A stretch of DNA of 64,000 nucleotides from Istiophorus platypterus (Eukaryota > Chordata > Actinopteri > Istiophoriformes > Istiophoridae), in contig CM029112.1 of NCBI GenBank assembly GCA_016859345.1, forward strand, positions 15,384,725 through 15,448,724, given 5' to 3'. The position numbers and the translations under genes were made by a program. Positions 12,778 through 22,150 of this stretch are shown in pieces. The notes under the pieces are model-generated. The model was given only the letters and a program-made list of their open reading frames with translations, ran no database searches and was not told where the DNA came from. Position 1 is the first letter of the stretch. Every line of letters starts with the position of its first letter.

Positions 12778-12778
12778 T
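12742..12778. repeat. (TG)n microsatellite
   Basis: TG array of about 36 bp with one TTTG interruption. The 163-codon and 97-codon open frames spanning it show no domain and are regarded as chance. Confidence 0.9.
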
Positions 12779-13500
12779 AATCCACACATACTGTGCCTGC
12801 AGTGCTGCCCCTCAGTCCCAACCACACATAATCAACTTCTCACTTTCATTCCTAAATGCTTCCCACACACATACACACAACATGCCGCTGGGGGAGTGTT
12901 ACAGAGAGGAGAGAGAGATGGACAGGAGAAACGGAGAACAAGAAAAAGTGTTTTTTTTCTCCATAGGCAGTGATGACCCAGGAGGAACCACCAGGCTAAC
13001 CATGGCGTTAAGTGCCGGCACCTCTGTGGGCTATGCACCCATGAATAAGAGCAATTTAAAATCTATTTTAGGTCTGATTTAAGTGCACCTTACAGGCTAA
13101 TATAACTGCATTTAACCACAGTAATTGACGTTTTTATAATAGAGCTGGCCATTAGAGGGTAACTAACCATTTATAGAATTATAATAGCCCTATTTTTTTA
13201 TTGTCAGGGCAATTGGTTCCAGCATGCAAAAAAGCCTTTCAGGAATGTAGGCTGGGTGTTAGCATCAAATGGATTTTTTTTAAACATGTTTTTATATGCA
13301 AACACTTTTCTTAGATGCTGCTCTGGAAATTAGGTAGATTTTAAACTGGAAAGTCAATGTGTGATCTTTAAGTGTATGTTTCAGGAACTGCATCAACAAG
13401 GCTCTATATTTAGGTGTAATCAGGTATATGGATTTTTATTAACATTTTTGTGTTTGATCATGAAATTAAAGCCAGTGTTCCTATCAAAAAAGAGATAGAT
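12779..13500. other. non-coding stretch, no gene seen
   Basis: Mixed sequence with a short purine run near 12,900-12,950. It contains no recognisable exon or element. Confidence 0.5.
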
Positions 13501-13501
13501 T

Positions 13502-13502
<1 letters not shown>

Positions 13503-13581
<79 letters not shown>
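13503..13581. repeat. (GT)n microsatellite, long perfect array
   Basis: About 78 bp of uninterrupted GT dinucleotides, one of the longest perfect arrays in the window. It forms the left end of a composite TG/TTAGGG-containing repeat cluster. Confidence 0.95.
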
Positions 13582-13582
<1 letters not shown>

Positions 13583-13814
13583 ATGCCTTTTTATGGTTGT
13601 GTAGACAAATTTTAGTCTGACACCATCGTTGTGAGGACATTTTGGCTGGCCCTCAAATTCAAAGGGCTGTTGGAGGCTTAAGAATTACTCTCAAGGTTAA
13701 GATTTAAGAATTAGGTCTTGGTTAGGGTAATGCATTTATTTATAATGATTAGGGTTAGGGACTATAGATTGCATTATGACAATGAGTGTCCTCAAAACTA
13801 ATACAAGACAAGAA
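13582..13814. repeat. spacer unit of TG-flanked dispersed repeat with TTAGGG-like words
   Basis: Between two long TG arrays lies a spacer with GACACCATCGTTGTGAGGACATT, then GGTTAGGGTAATG and ATTAGGGTTAGGGAC, then AGTGTCCTCAAAACTAATACA. I recall fish genomes carrying many copies of a repeat with this order (TG array, GTGAGGACATTTTGGCTGG-type words, telomere-like TTAGGG words, GTGTCCTC, TG array). Parts recur at 13,898 and 14,523 in this window. Confidence 0.65.
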
Positions 13815-13817
13815 TGT

Positions 13818-13897
<80 letters not shown>
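13815..13897. repeat. (TG)n microsatellite, long array
   Basis: About 80 bp of TG dinucleotides with one TTTG interruption near the 5' end. It is shared boundary DNA between two spacer units of the composite repeat. Confidence 0.95.
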
Positions 13898-13899
<2 letters not shown>

Positions 13900-13990
13900 A
13901 TGCTTGTGAGGGTGCCCGTTTTTGGCTGACTATAAAGACAATGCCATCGTTGAGGGCTTTTCTTGGCAGACTGACAGAAACACTGATGAC
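13898..13990. repeat. partial second spacer of TG-flanked repeat
   Basis: Starts ACATGCTTGTGAGGGTGCC and includes GACAATGCCATCGTTGAGGG, which parallels the CACCATCGTTGTGAGGAC segment of the first spacer. It then diverges with no TTAGGG words, so it looks like a truncated copy. Confidence 0.45.
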
Positions 13991-14430
13991 AAGTGATTGG
14001 ATAAACCATGCCTGCAGGAAACACACACTTGCAAGCATACACTGAAACACACATACACACTTTCATTATCCGTGCTCTCCAATGCAGCAATGTTTTTCAA
14101 TGACCCTGTTTTTATATTTTCACTCTGACTGGATGCTGTACTCATCACTCTGTTGATGTTCATTTTGGATTGGCTCACTGTAAAGGTCATGTGTTCTATG
14201 GAAAAAGGTCAGGGTCTGAGATTGAGATTGATGTGTATTAGGGTGCATACAGTGTGTGAGGCTAGTTTATAACTTTCACTGACTAGTATGATATATGGGG
14301 TCATGACTGACCTTACACATAGTTACAAACACACAATAAAACGAACACACACAAAGTGAAAATAAATTAATGTCTGCTTCAAAGAAATTGACTTACCGTG
14401 GCTTTCTTTCTATGTAATGGATGTACAGTG
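13991..14430. other. non-coding stretch, no gene seen
   Basis: Complex sequence with short decayed CACACA words near 14,040-14,060 and 14,325-14,355. Nothing else could be supported. Confidence 0.5.
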
Positions 14431-14431
14431 G

Positions 14432-14444
14432 ATGTATGTATGTA

Positions 14445-14494
<50 letters not shown>

Positions 14495-14522
14495 CATGTT
14501 TTTGTGCATGTGTGTGTGTGTG
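14432..14522. repeat. (GTAT)n-(TG)n compound microsatellite
   Basis: Four GTAT units pass into about 40 bp of TG, an interruption ATGCATGTTTTTGTGC, and a second short TG run. Confidence 0.95.
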
Positions 14523-14765
14523 AGTGGGTTTGTGCATGGTTTGACTTGTTTATGTGTCAGGAAAACATTTAGGTCACTGCTTTTTGATGGTTAGGACTTG
14601 GTTTTAGTGTTCAGGTTACAATTAGGTTCATATTAGGGTTAGCCATGAATATTTAATGGTTAAAGTTAGGGTTGAGGTTTGGGTCAGGCTGTCCCAATGA
14701 ATGGAAGCTAATACAGTGTCCCAAAAGGGACGCGCAAACTTGTGTGTGTGTGTTTGTGTGTTTGA
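14523..14765. repeat. third spacer of TG-flanked repeat
   Basis: Contains GGTTAGGACTTGG, TATTAGGGTTAGCC and GTTAGGGTTGAGG, then CCCAATGAATGGAAGC and ACAGTGTCCCAAAAGG before a short TG run. The order matches the first spacer and the fish repeat described there. Confidence 0.6.
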
Positions 14766-15249
14766 ACTACTACAGTAAGGTATAAACAAACAAACAGGAG
14801 TGACTATGGCAAAAACAGACCAGAAAATACAGACATTAAACAAGGCAAAAGCTATGGCTTTGAAATACTTATATTAGAAAACCTATCTTTTAAATACCTA
14901 TTAGATCTTACTTACAATTTGTCTGTAAATCAAGTGAGAGTCCCTTATTTCTCAGATAAAGAATATAATCCTCAAACAGTCTATGAGAATCATCACAGGG
15001 CATTAGCAGACTGGTGTTCTGTTAAAATGGCATAAAAAATTCTTTAATACTCAAAACTGGTCAACCAGTCTGTTTAACCTCAGCTGAAAAAGACTTCACT
15101 ACCTACAGTCCAGAGGTAGTTGAATACGATGCAATGAAATAGTGGGAAACTTGTTACAGCAAAATGGCATCAGGTTTTTATTCAGCCAGCTGTTTGACAG
15201 CAGATGACACTGGTAAGGAAATCTGAACCCCCACATAAACAATGGTGAG
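14766..15249. other. non-coding stretch, no gene seen
   Basis: AT-rich DNA with no supportable feature. Confidence 0.5.
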
Positions 15250-15560
15250 AGGATTTTATTCGAGTACCACTGTTGCGATATTTGTACTATCCAAGTATTT
15301 AATTTCTATTCTACTTTATATGTTCACTCTACTTTCCATAGGGAAATGTATTTACCCCCCCGACATTTACTTTGCAGTTTGAGAGTTTAAGAGTTTTAAT
15401 AATTGCTTTAACTTGTGATATTTTAAGTACATTTTTCTGATAATACATACCTACTACATTACATTTTCCCTGCAAGACTTTTACCTTTAGTGGAGTATTT
15501 TTACATTTGTGCTATTGCTTCTTGTACTCAAGAAATGTATCTGAATACTGAAGACCAGTG
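15250..15560 (+). repeat. AAGTAC-type dispersed teleost repeat, near full length
   Basis: Words in order: TTCGAGTACCACTG, GTACTATCCAAGTATTT, TCTACTTTATATG, AGGGAAATGTATTTAC, TTTAAGTACATTTTTCTGA, GCAAGACTTTTACC, GGAGTATTTTTACA and a final TGTATCTGAATACTG. This order matches a very common fish interspersed repeat whose consensus ends GGATCTGAATACTTC. Partial copies appear at 19,195 and 40,261. It abuts the kinase relic that follows. Confidence 0.65.
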
Positions 15561-15589
15561 TAACATTTGATCATATTTTATCTCATTCA

Positions 15590-17987
15590 GTGTTTTTTTG
15601 CTCCTCAAATTTTTTGGGAATACCCATGCTGAGTCCGTTTGGAACCACATGTTCTCCCGTCTCTTCATTTACTGCTTCTCCGTTTGTGGTCGTAGATGAA
15701 AAGAAGAAATCAGAGAGCTCTGAGGTGCTAATAAGTCATATACTGTGCAATAGCACTACTGACTTCAGCGGAGAAGGGTCCTTGTGCAAAATTGCCAGGG
15801 GTGTGAATTTAATCACATCACGGGAGGCGGCCCTTAAAATCCTATGAACTGAGGATACAGCTGAAAGAGAGGTGGTTTATTTAATTCATTTTAAACTTTA
15901 TTTTTTTCACATTTACTTGCTTACATTTTATTTACAAAATGAACTGGTGATACCATACTGTGTCATTCACAGGTAACTATTAAAAACCTGGTCCACTACT
16001 TCGAGAAATTTGAACACAAAGGACACACCTGTCTAGTGTTTGAAACGGTGGACAGTAGCCTTTTTCAACTGCTCAGAAAACAACACTGGAAGCCACTGTC
16101 TCTCCTAGAGATACGGACCATAATGCAGCAGGAAAAGACTATGACTTTGATCAATCTATCAGCAAGTAATGGCAATATACTTTGTCAGCTGTGAAAAAAG
16201 TTGCGTACTGAAGTAACAAAACTGTCTTTCTTCTTGATTTGTTCTTGCCTGCACCATACTCAATGGTGTCTTTAACTGTCTGCATTGTGTCCTCTGTTTC
16301 TGCAGTTCCCTACAGCCTTAAAGCTCTCTAAAGGCATTGGTGTCGTCCACTCAGACCTGAAGGTGGTTTACCAGATGGAAGCCAGACATTGTATTGTCTG
16401 GCTTGAATTAAATAAACCACCTCTGGCTTCCCAAGTGAGTCCTTCAGAATGAAACTAATAGATTTTGGCATGTGGGACGTGGGATGAAAATCCGGCCTCT
16501 GGGTTACAGGTGGGTTCAATCTGCAAAGCTTATCTTATAACATGTGCAGTTGTGTGCTTATGCTGTAAATGATCCAGCAGAAGTTGTGTCAATCTTCAGT
16601 ACACATGCTGAATTTGAAAGTGTACCTCTACACTAGTGTACACTATACACAGGGCACCTGAAGTCACCCTGGATCTCTATGTCTCTAAGGCCACAGACAT
16701 GTGGGGTCTGGGCTGTGCGATCGGGTTCTTGTACCTTTCCAAAACATTATTGCGTCACACTTCACTCAGTTACTAGCTAAATATATCTAGTTTTGAATGC
16801 AAAGACCGTTACATACTGCGCCAAACTCAACAGGGGATTTAGTGTAGGATGTTGGCTAATATTATTCTTTATATTCTCCATCCAGATGAGAGGATTTGTA
16901 GAAGTACCTGTCAGATGACCACCTTCTCTTTGCTGGGATTACACCCACAATTTTTTTAAGGGGAACCAGGCCTCGGACAACCCTAGATGCCGGATGAAAA
17001 TATTTTAACCTTGTTCAGCTGTTCACGATTTTTTTTAAAACCTCCCAACTAGACAACGAACCTCTTGAAAACATTTGGGACATTAAAGAAGAAGTATTTG
17101 ACCTGTATGTTTTGTTCTTGTAGACCCCAAGGGAATACCGGCTTGGCAGTGGCATTAAACCCAAAAACATGGAATGGCCCTTTAAGAAGTCTGGATGACC
17201 TGAAAATAGTAAGTGGTCGATTTCATGTCTAAAGAAGGAATCAAAACCAATTTGCTCTGTCACTGAGAGACAGGAAGCAGTTAAACTGAACTGACACCTT
17301 CTTTGTTTTAAATCCAGCGCTACCCAGGCATGCAGGAATTCACTGAGCTGGAGGATCAAAGAGCATTGTCAGCCTCCTGAAGCCTCTTCTACATATAGAA
17401 CCAGAGAAGGGGATCACTTCAGAGGGGGCTCTCTCTCATCCCTTTGTCACAGCGGCCCACCTGGTGGATGACAGCTTGAAGTAAATGACTGGGTTGGATA
17501 GATACATAATTAGATTAATGTACAGATTTGATTACCTACTGATTGATCCAATTTGAATGATTGATTTAAAGTATTAATTTATTGTCATTTTTTATTCATT
17601 GTTGGGGGATTCTTTAAAAAAAATTGCAGGTCTTACAAATGGAAGACTTGGACAAGGAGCTATTTCCTGATGGTCGGTCTGAGGAAAAGCCCAAAGGTGA
17701 GGGGCCTTCGGCTATACCTCATTCAAATGATGCTGGCTCAGCCCTTCCTCGCTTCTGTGATGGCATTAAAAAAAAAAATGGCAGCTTCGGGTGTCAGAGC
17801 AGAAGCTACTAGCTTATTTGTAGAGGAATTGGCGGTTAGCTAAGGGGCAGCCAGTCCAGCTGAGAGGACATCGGCCAGTAGCGGGTCACCTGAAGAGGGT
17901 CAACCTGCCAAAGTTAACAGGAGACCACTGAAGAGAATTTTGAAATATTTGGCAGATAGACCTCGTTCAGAATTAAAACATATGTAG
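15590..17987 (+). pseudogene. HIPK-like protein kinase relic, multi-exon, disrupted
   Basis: Recognisable pieces of a homeodomain-interacting protein kinase-type Ser/Thr kinase lie in order. Exon 1 (about 15,590-15,871) has the glycine loop GEGSLCKIA and AALKIL with the ATP-binding Lys (15,836-15,838). Exon 2 (15,973-16,131) has FEKFEHKGHTCLVFE. Exon 3 (16,306-16,509) has the HSDLK catalytic loop (16,348-16,362), a displaced KPD, KLIDFG (DFG at 16,461-16,469) and PLGYR. Exon 4 (from 16,653) has APEVTLDLY and DMWGLGC. Exon 5 (from 16,886) has DHLLFAGIT. Exon 6 (17,124-17,208) has TPREYRLGSGIKPK and SLDDLK. Exon 7 (about 17,318-17,484) has PEKGITSEGALSHPFVT. Tail exons lie at 17,630-17,696 and up to TAG 17,985-17,987. 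Breaks: in-frame TGA 15,845-15,847, a small insertion after HSDLK, frameshifts in exons 3, 5, 6 and 7, GA instead of GT after exon 2, and a missing donor after exon 5. Introns are kept, so it arose by DNA duplication, not retroposition. The paralogue is not resolved. Confidence 0.82.
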
Positions 17988-18108
17988 AAAGAAATGTTGA
18001 ATGTTATATTCATATAGGCCAAGAGTAAATAATGGTCAAGGTTTGGAGTTTTTGGACAAGGCCAATTGTGAATGGTTGATAAATTGGGAAGGGATGAAAG
18101 GACAGAAT
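17988..18108. other. short non-coding gap between kinase relic and LINE tail
   Basis: No motif. It ends where CT-rich DNA begins. Confidence 0.4.
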
Positions 18109-18132
18109 TCTTTCTCTCTCTCCCTCTCTCTC

Positions 18133-18176
<44 letters not shown>

Positions 18177-18230
18177 CTCTCTCTCCCTCTCCCTCTCTTC
18201 CTCTTGCTCTCTCTCACCCCTCTCCTCTCT
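18109..18230. repeat. (CT)n microsatellite
   Basis: CT dinucleotide array with CCCTCT interruptions. It lies immediately upstream of an L2-type 3' tail, as does the CT-rich run at 45,605-45,665 in the other LINE copy, so it is probably part of the element's 3' UTR. Confidence 0.9.
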
Positions 18231-18448
18231 CAACCCAACTGGTCGAGGCAGATGTCCACCCACCAAGAGCAGGGTTCTGCCTGAGTTTCCTTCCCGTTAA
18301 AGGGGAGTTTTTCCCTTGTCACTGCCACTGAGTGCTTACTCATGGAGGAATGTTGAGTAAATTATACTGTAAAGAGTATGTTGTAGACCTGCTCTGTATG
18401 AAAAGCGCCATGAGATACCTGTGTGAATCAAATTGACTTGACTTGACT
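18231..18448 (+). mobile_element. L2/Maui-type LINE 3' tail
   Basis: Contains GTCGAGGCAGATG, TTCCCGTTAAAGGGGAGTTT, CACTGAGTGCTTACTCATGG, a GAAAAGCGCCATGAGA word and a terminal TTGACTTGACTTGACTG. The same order (GTTGAGGCAGAGG, TTAAAAGGGAGTTT, CCAAGTACTTGCTCATGG, AAAGTGCCCTGAGG, TTGAATTTAATTGAATTTG) ends the LINE at 43,557-45,909. This is the 3' UTR of the fish L2-like LINE, including the GCGCCTTGAG-type motif and short terminal tandem repeat. The 5' part is absent, as is typical of truncated insertions. Confidence 0.8.
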
Positions 18449-19190
18449 GTCCTTTCATCTGCCCCCTGTTTATTTAAAAAACCATTCATACTTCACCTCT
18501 TGTGACTCCAAAAACTCTAACCACCGTCATTTACACTTGGTCTCATGTGACCCAAACAACTGTCAATACTGTTGTTACAACAACCAGGTGCACCGATGAA
18601 CCAAGGGACATCAATGGCCTTGAAAATGACCCTGCAGAGATTAAATACTCCCTAACAGTCACTATGAACTCAAGAAGTCCAAAAAGAGTTGAATCAACGG
18701 CTATTGGAGTTGCTGAATATACTTGGAGACATTTCATTCAAAAAAAAACCCCAAAGAACAAATACTAAACAACCAAAAATGCTTTTATGCCTATTTTTTA
18801 GTGAATGATAATTTACTTTTTTATATGTAAAATAAATGATAATGTGAAAAAATGTCCGTTATGTGTACCTCATGAAAACCCCATCAAGCTGAGGTTGAAG
18901 CTCACACAATTTTGGGATTCCTGAGTTGAGTTGCCTTAAAAGTGGCACTAGCAGTCTGTCCTGTGCTGCTTCACTTGGGATATTTACAGCATTTTGCAGA
19001 AGTAAATCTGTATCTCAGCGATGACAGAGGAGCTAATGACAATTAAATAAAGGACATTGAAGAGAGCAGATTCATGTGACGTGTTGCACTGCAATGCACC
19101 AACTGCAGTGGCAGTAACCATAAAATTATATTTATTCATGGAAATAAGCAGAGTGTTCCCTCTTGACTTATTATGGAAATACTCAAACAC
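18449..19190. other. non-coding stretch, no gene seen
   Basis: An open frame of 88 codons at 18,502-18,768 has no recognisable domain and no splice context. The rest is AT-rich DNA without features. Confidence 0.45.
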
Positions 19191-19194
19191 CTTA

Positions 19195-19320
19195 CTGTAC
19201 TTTATGCTACCAAACAAATTTTATAGGAAAATAATGTACTTTTTACTACACTATATTTATTTAATATCCATAATTACATTTTTAATTCAAAATATGATGA
19301 TTCATTAAAAATTACATGTA
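19195..19320 (+). repeat. partial AAGTAC-type dispersed repeat
   Basis: TGTACTTTATGCTACC, AAAATAATGTACTTTTTACT and ACACTATATTTATTTAA follow the middle section of the repeat seen at 15,250. Ends are degraded. Confidence 0.45.
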
Positions 19321-19349
19321 ATAAGATTATTAAGTATAATAAAATAAAC

Positions 19350-19640
19350 CAGTGGTTCCCAACCATTTTGCCTTCTGAACCCTTGAAACTAATGTCTAGT
19401 CGGGATCCCTTGTTAAGTTTCAGGTGTCTGTTAGTTCTTAGCAATTACACAAAAGGGAGATTTCCCCTGTAAACTTCTCAGGTGGTGTAATTCCAATCAC
19501 TGTTTCAGGCCCAAAGGCCTCAAATTATAATATTTAATAAACAGGCATATATTGGAGAAAAGTGTGAAAAATCCTTTCTATCCCATCAATCATCTCATGA
19601 AAGGTACAAAAACCCTTTATTTTTGGGAATCAAAAGTCAT
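19350..19640. mobile_element. hAT-like element end or non-autonomous copy
   Basis: Begins CAGTGGTTCCCAACCATTT, a classic hAT-superfamily terminal inverted repeat form, and continues AGTCGGGATCCCTTGTTAAG and AACTTCTCAGGTGGTGTAAT, which I recall from a fish hAT-type repeat. I could not find the matching 3' terminal inverted repeat or clear 8-bp target duplications, so the right end is only an estimate. Confidence 0.5.
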
Positions 19641-20069
19641 CATCATTGTTTCAACAATTAAATATTTGATGGACAGCTGGATGTTTTATGGATGGCCTTT
19701 CCTAATAAAGTGAAATGAACACCTTATACTTTGTTATTTTTCTCTAAGGTATGACTGTATGGGAGAATGACTCTTATACATATATTCTGAAAAATCCTAG
19801 TACTTATTTCACTCATGAAAAGAACCATGTATTTTAAATTTATATTAAGAAAATGCTAAGTTTTCTTTGCAGATCTCACAATGAAAATATATTTTTGGGA
19901 AATAATATCAACTTTTATTCTGTCAAGAAACAATAGGGTGATATCTCTCTTTCTCTCTGAAGAAAGGGTTTTCCATGGATTATGAAAACTTCCCTGATAA
20001 AAAGTATGTTCGTAATTTTTGAAACAGGCACAATACAAGAGTGTGCGTGTGTCCGGTGTGGATGTGTGG
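19641..20069. other. non-coding stretch, no gene seen
   Basis: AT-rich DNA. Nothing could be supported. Confidence 0.5.

Positions 20070-20117
<48 letters not shown>
20070..20117. repeat. (TG)n microsatellite
   Basis: TG array of about 46 bp preceded by decayed GTGGATGTGTGGATG words. Confidence 0.95.
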
Positions 20118-20118
<1 letters not shown>

Positions 20119-20318
20119 CTTTTGGATCAATAGGAGTCAGGCCAAATGTCAGAGTGGGAGGCAGCAATGAATGAGGTCTCAGCCTTGATCCATATCAGTC
20201 AGCAGCTGTTCCATTCTTCGTCACTCACATACACAAAAATAAGCACTGGTCATGCACAAACCCAAAAAAAATACTGCAAATACTGCATTCATCTCCACTG
20301 ATCAAAAACACTGATTCG

Positions 20319-20359
<41 letters not shown>

Positions 20360-20367
20360 ACACATAT
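20319..20367. repeat. (CA)n microsatellite
   Basis: CA array with CATACA interruptions at both ends. It lies about 200 bp from an opposite-phase TG array (20,070-20,117), so the two can pair as an imperfect inverted repeat. Confidence 0.95.
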
Positions 20368-21510
20368 CCACACGCACACAGAATCGCACACACGCAGTCA
20401 TTTTCCCATGCACAGACACAAACAAATAAATAGATACGGTCATACTCTCATATGTGCAGCTACACACTAATGCAAGAACACACTTTTAAGTGTACACAAA
20501 CATATGCAAGCTCATGCACCCATAAAAACAAAAGTAGTCACTAACGAAGCATTAACGCGTGTGCACGGGCAAATACAGTACACAAACAACATGACTCATA
20601 CCCGCTACATTCTCAGTGATGTAAATAATCATTGACACAACCACATACACATCATTTATCAAGCTTAGTGTGCTGACTGACTGCTGTAGGCAATGACGAG
20701 CTCATTTACTCTCTCTCACACAAACATTTTTGGATTTGGTATTCTTTTAAGTCAAATCCCTTTTATTGACCACAGAAATCATTAGAGAATGAGGCCCAAG
20801 GGTGCATGTTTGTGATTAGGTCTTTGCACGTGCCCACTGTATTAATATGCTCTTACCTGTTTACTCACCAGATTTCCTGCTTTGCACTGTATGTGTGATT
20901 TTTGATGGCATGTAAGCATTGCAGTCACATAACACTTTGACCTGAACTTTGTGCAGCACATTCATGTGACGTAAATACACTTCACAGTGACCTTTCAGCT
21001 GAGAATCAGACGTGAAGGAGTGTCAGACTTGCTCAGTGTACAGTGGTTGCTTTTCACTCAATCATTGTTAATGGACACAAACCAAAAGGCTGCATTTATT
21101 AGATATTTTAGTGATGTTTATTTATTATAAGTCTCCATGTGTGAACCTATTAAACCAGTTACCAAGTACCCTTAAAGTGTTACTTCTAAAATACTGTAAT
21201 CATCATGCACTTTATATTAATTTTGTTCCCCTCAGTATCAGTGTCTGTTTGCTTTTTGACAGAGGTGTAGTAGAACGTTAAATGCATGCCATGGTTTTGT
21301 GCTCATGGTTTGGTATATTTTTCTCATAGCAAAGATTTTTTTTCATTATTAATTCCAACTACTGGTCACAGTAAAACATTGATCAAAAGTGAAAAATCTC
21401 AGAAAGGTTCATATGGTATTAATATGCATTTAGTAATTCACCATGTCAGTATGGCTCCAATTTAATGACAACACTGTGCACACATTAAGAAGCAAATGAC
21501 AACAAAATTT
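20368..21510. other. non-coding stretch, no gene seen
   Basis: Scattered CACA words to about 20,660, then complex sequence. No exon, RNA gene or element was recognised. Confidence 0.5.
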
Positions 21511-21615
21511 TAAGTCAATTTTATTTGTACAGGCCAAACTCTTACATTTGAATGAGAGGGTTTTACAATCTGCACACCCTTTATTCACAGACCCTCCATC
21601 TGGATGAGAACAAAA
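21511..21615 (-). mobile_element. L2-like LINE or SINE 3' tail, minus orientation
   Basis: TAAGTCAATTTTATTTGTAC, then GGTTTTACAATCTGCACACC and ACAGACCCTCCATCTGGATG, resembles the reverse complement of a fish LINE/SINE tail (TCAATTTTATTTATATAGCCC, then GGCTTTACAATCTGTAC and AGACCCTC). It is only about 100 bp long and therefore strongly 5'-truncated. Confidence 0.55.
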
Positions 21616-21845
21616 ATATTTAGTTCTTAACCAGACAGTTTGGCACAGATACAGTATTGGTTAAATGGGGCTAAATATTGAACTGTAAGCCCTCATCCCT
21701 GTAGTATGACATCATACGCTGCCACATCTATATTTATTGCACCAGTTGCATGTGACTGCAGCTTTAGTGAGTTTAAACGCCAGATGTTTTTTTCTCCATT
21801 TGTGTGTGTATGTTCCTCTTGTTAAGCTCTCCAAGGTATCTGTAA
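21616..21845. other. non-coding stretch, no gene seen
   Basis: No supportable feature. Confidence 0.4.
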
Positions 21846-21859
21846 ATTGCAGGCAGGGG

Positions 21860-22150
21860 TTCGGTAATCCCGTTCCCCCTCATTCCCCTTTACCTCTTAT
21901 CTCTACGCTCCCCTCTGCTCTCTAACCTCCATCCTTTCCTTTCCTTAACCCTCTAACTTTTCCTCTCTTTTTCCCTCAAGCTCTCTATCCTTTTATCCTT
22001 ATTCCCTCTTGGTCTCCCAGCAGCCCCCACGTCCCCCCTCCTCCCCTTCTTCTCACATTCAATCTCCTGTCTTCACTCAACCTCTTTCATGCAGCTGAAT
22101 TTTACACTCGCTTCATTTTTCAACTCCCAAACCCCTTTTCTTCATAGGAA
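21860..22150. repeat. pyrimidine-rich tract
   Basis: C/T-biased plus strand with CCTTTCCT, CCCCTCC and TCTCTCTT words. No matching purine tract lies within 500 bp, unlike most other such blocks here. Confidence 0.6.

Noticed and set aside
12591..13082. 163-codon open frame
   Set aside because: Spans a TG microsatellite and shows no domain; a shifted frame of similar length overlaps it.
13736..14090. 104-111 codon minus-strand frames rich in TH
   Set aside because: Direct translation of a CA/TG dinucleotide array.
13720..14680. Interstitial telomere array
   Set aside because: Only scattered TTAGGG words occur, not a run; they fit a dispersed repeat better than a former chromosome end.
15590..17987. 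Reading the kinase locus as a functional gene
   Set aside because: An in-frame stop just after the ATP-binding Lys region, several frameshifts and two damaged donors cannot all be explained by alternative splicing or single sequencing errors.
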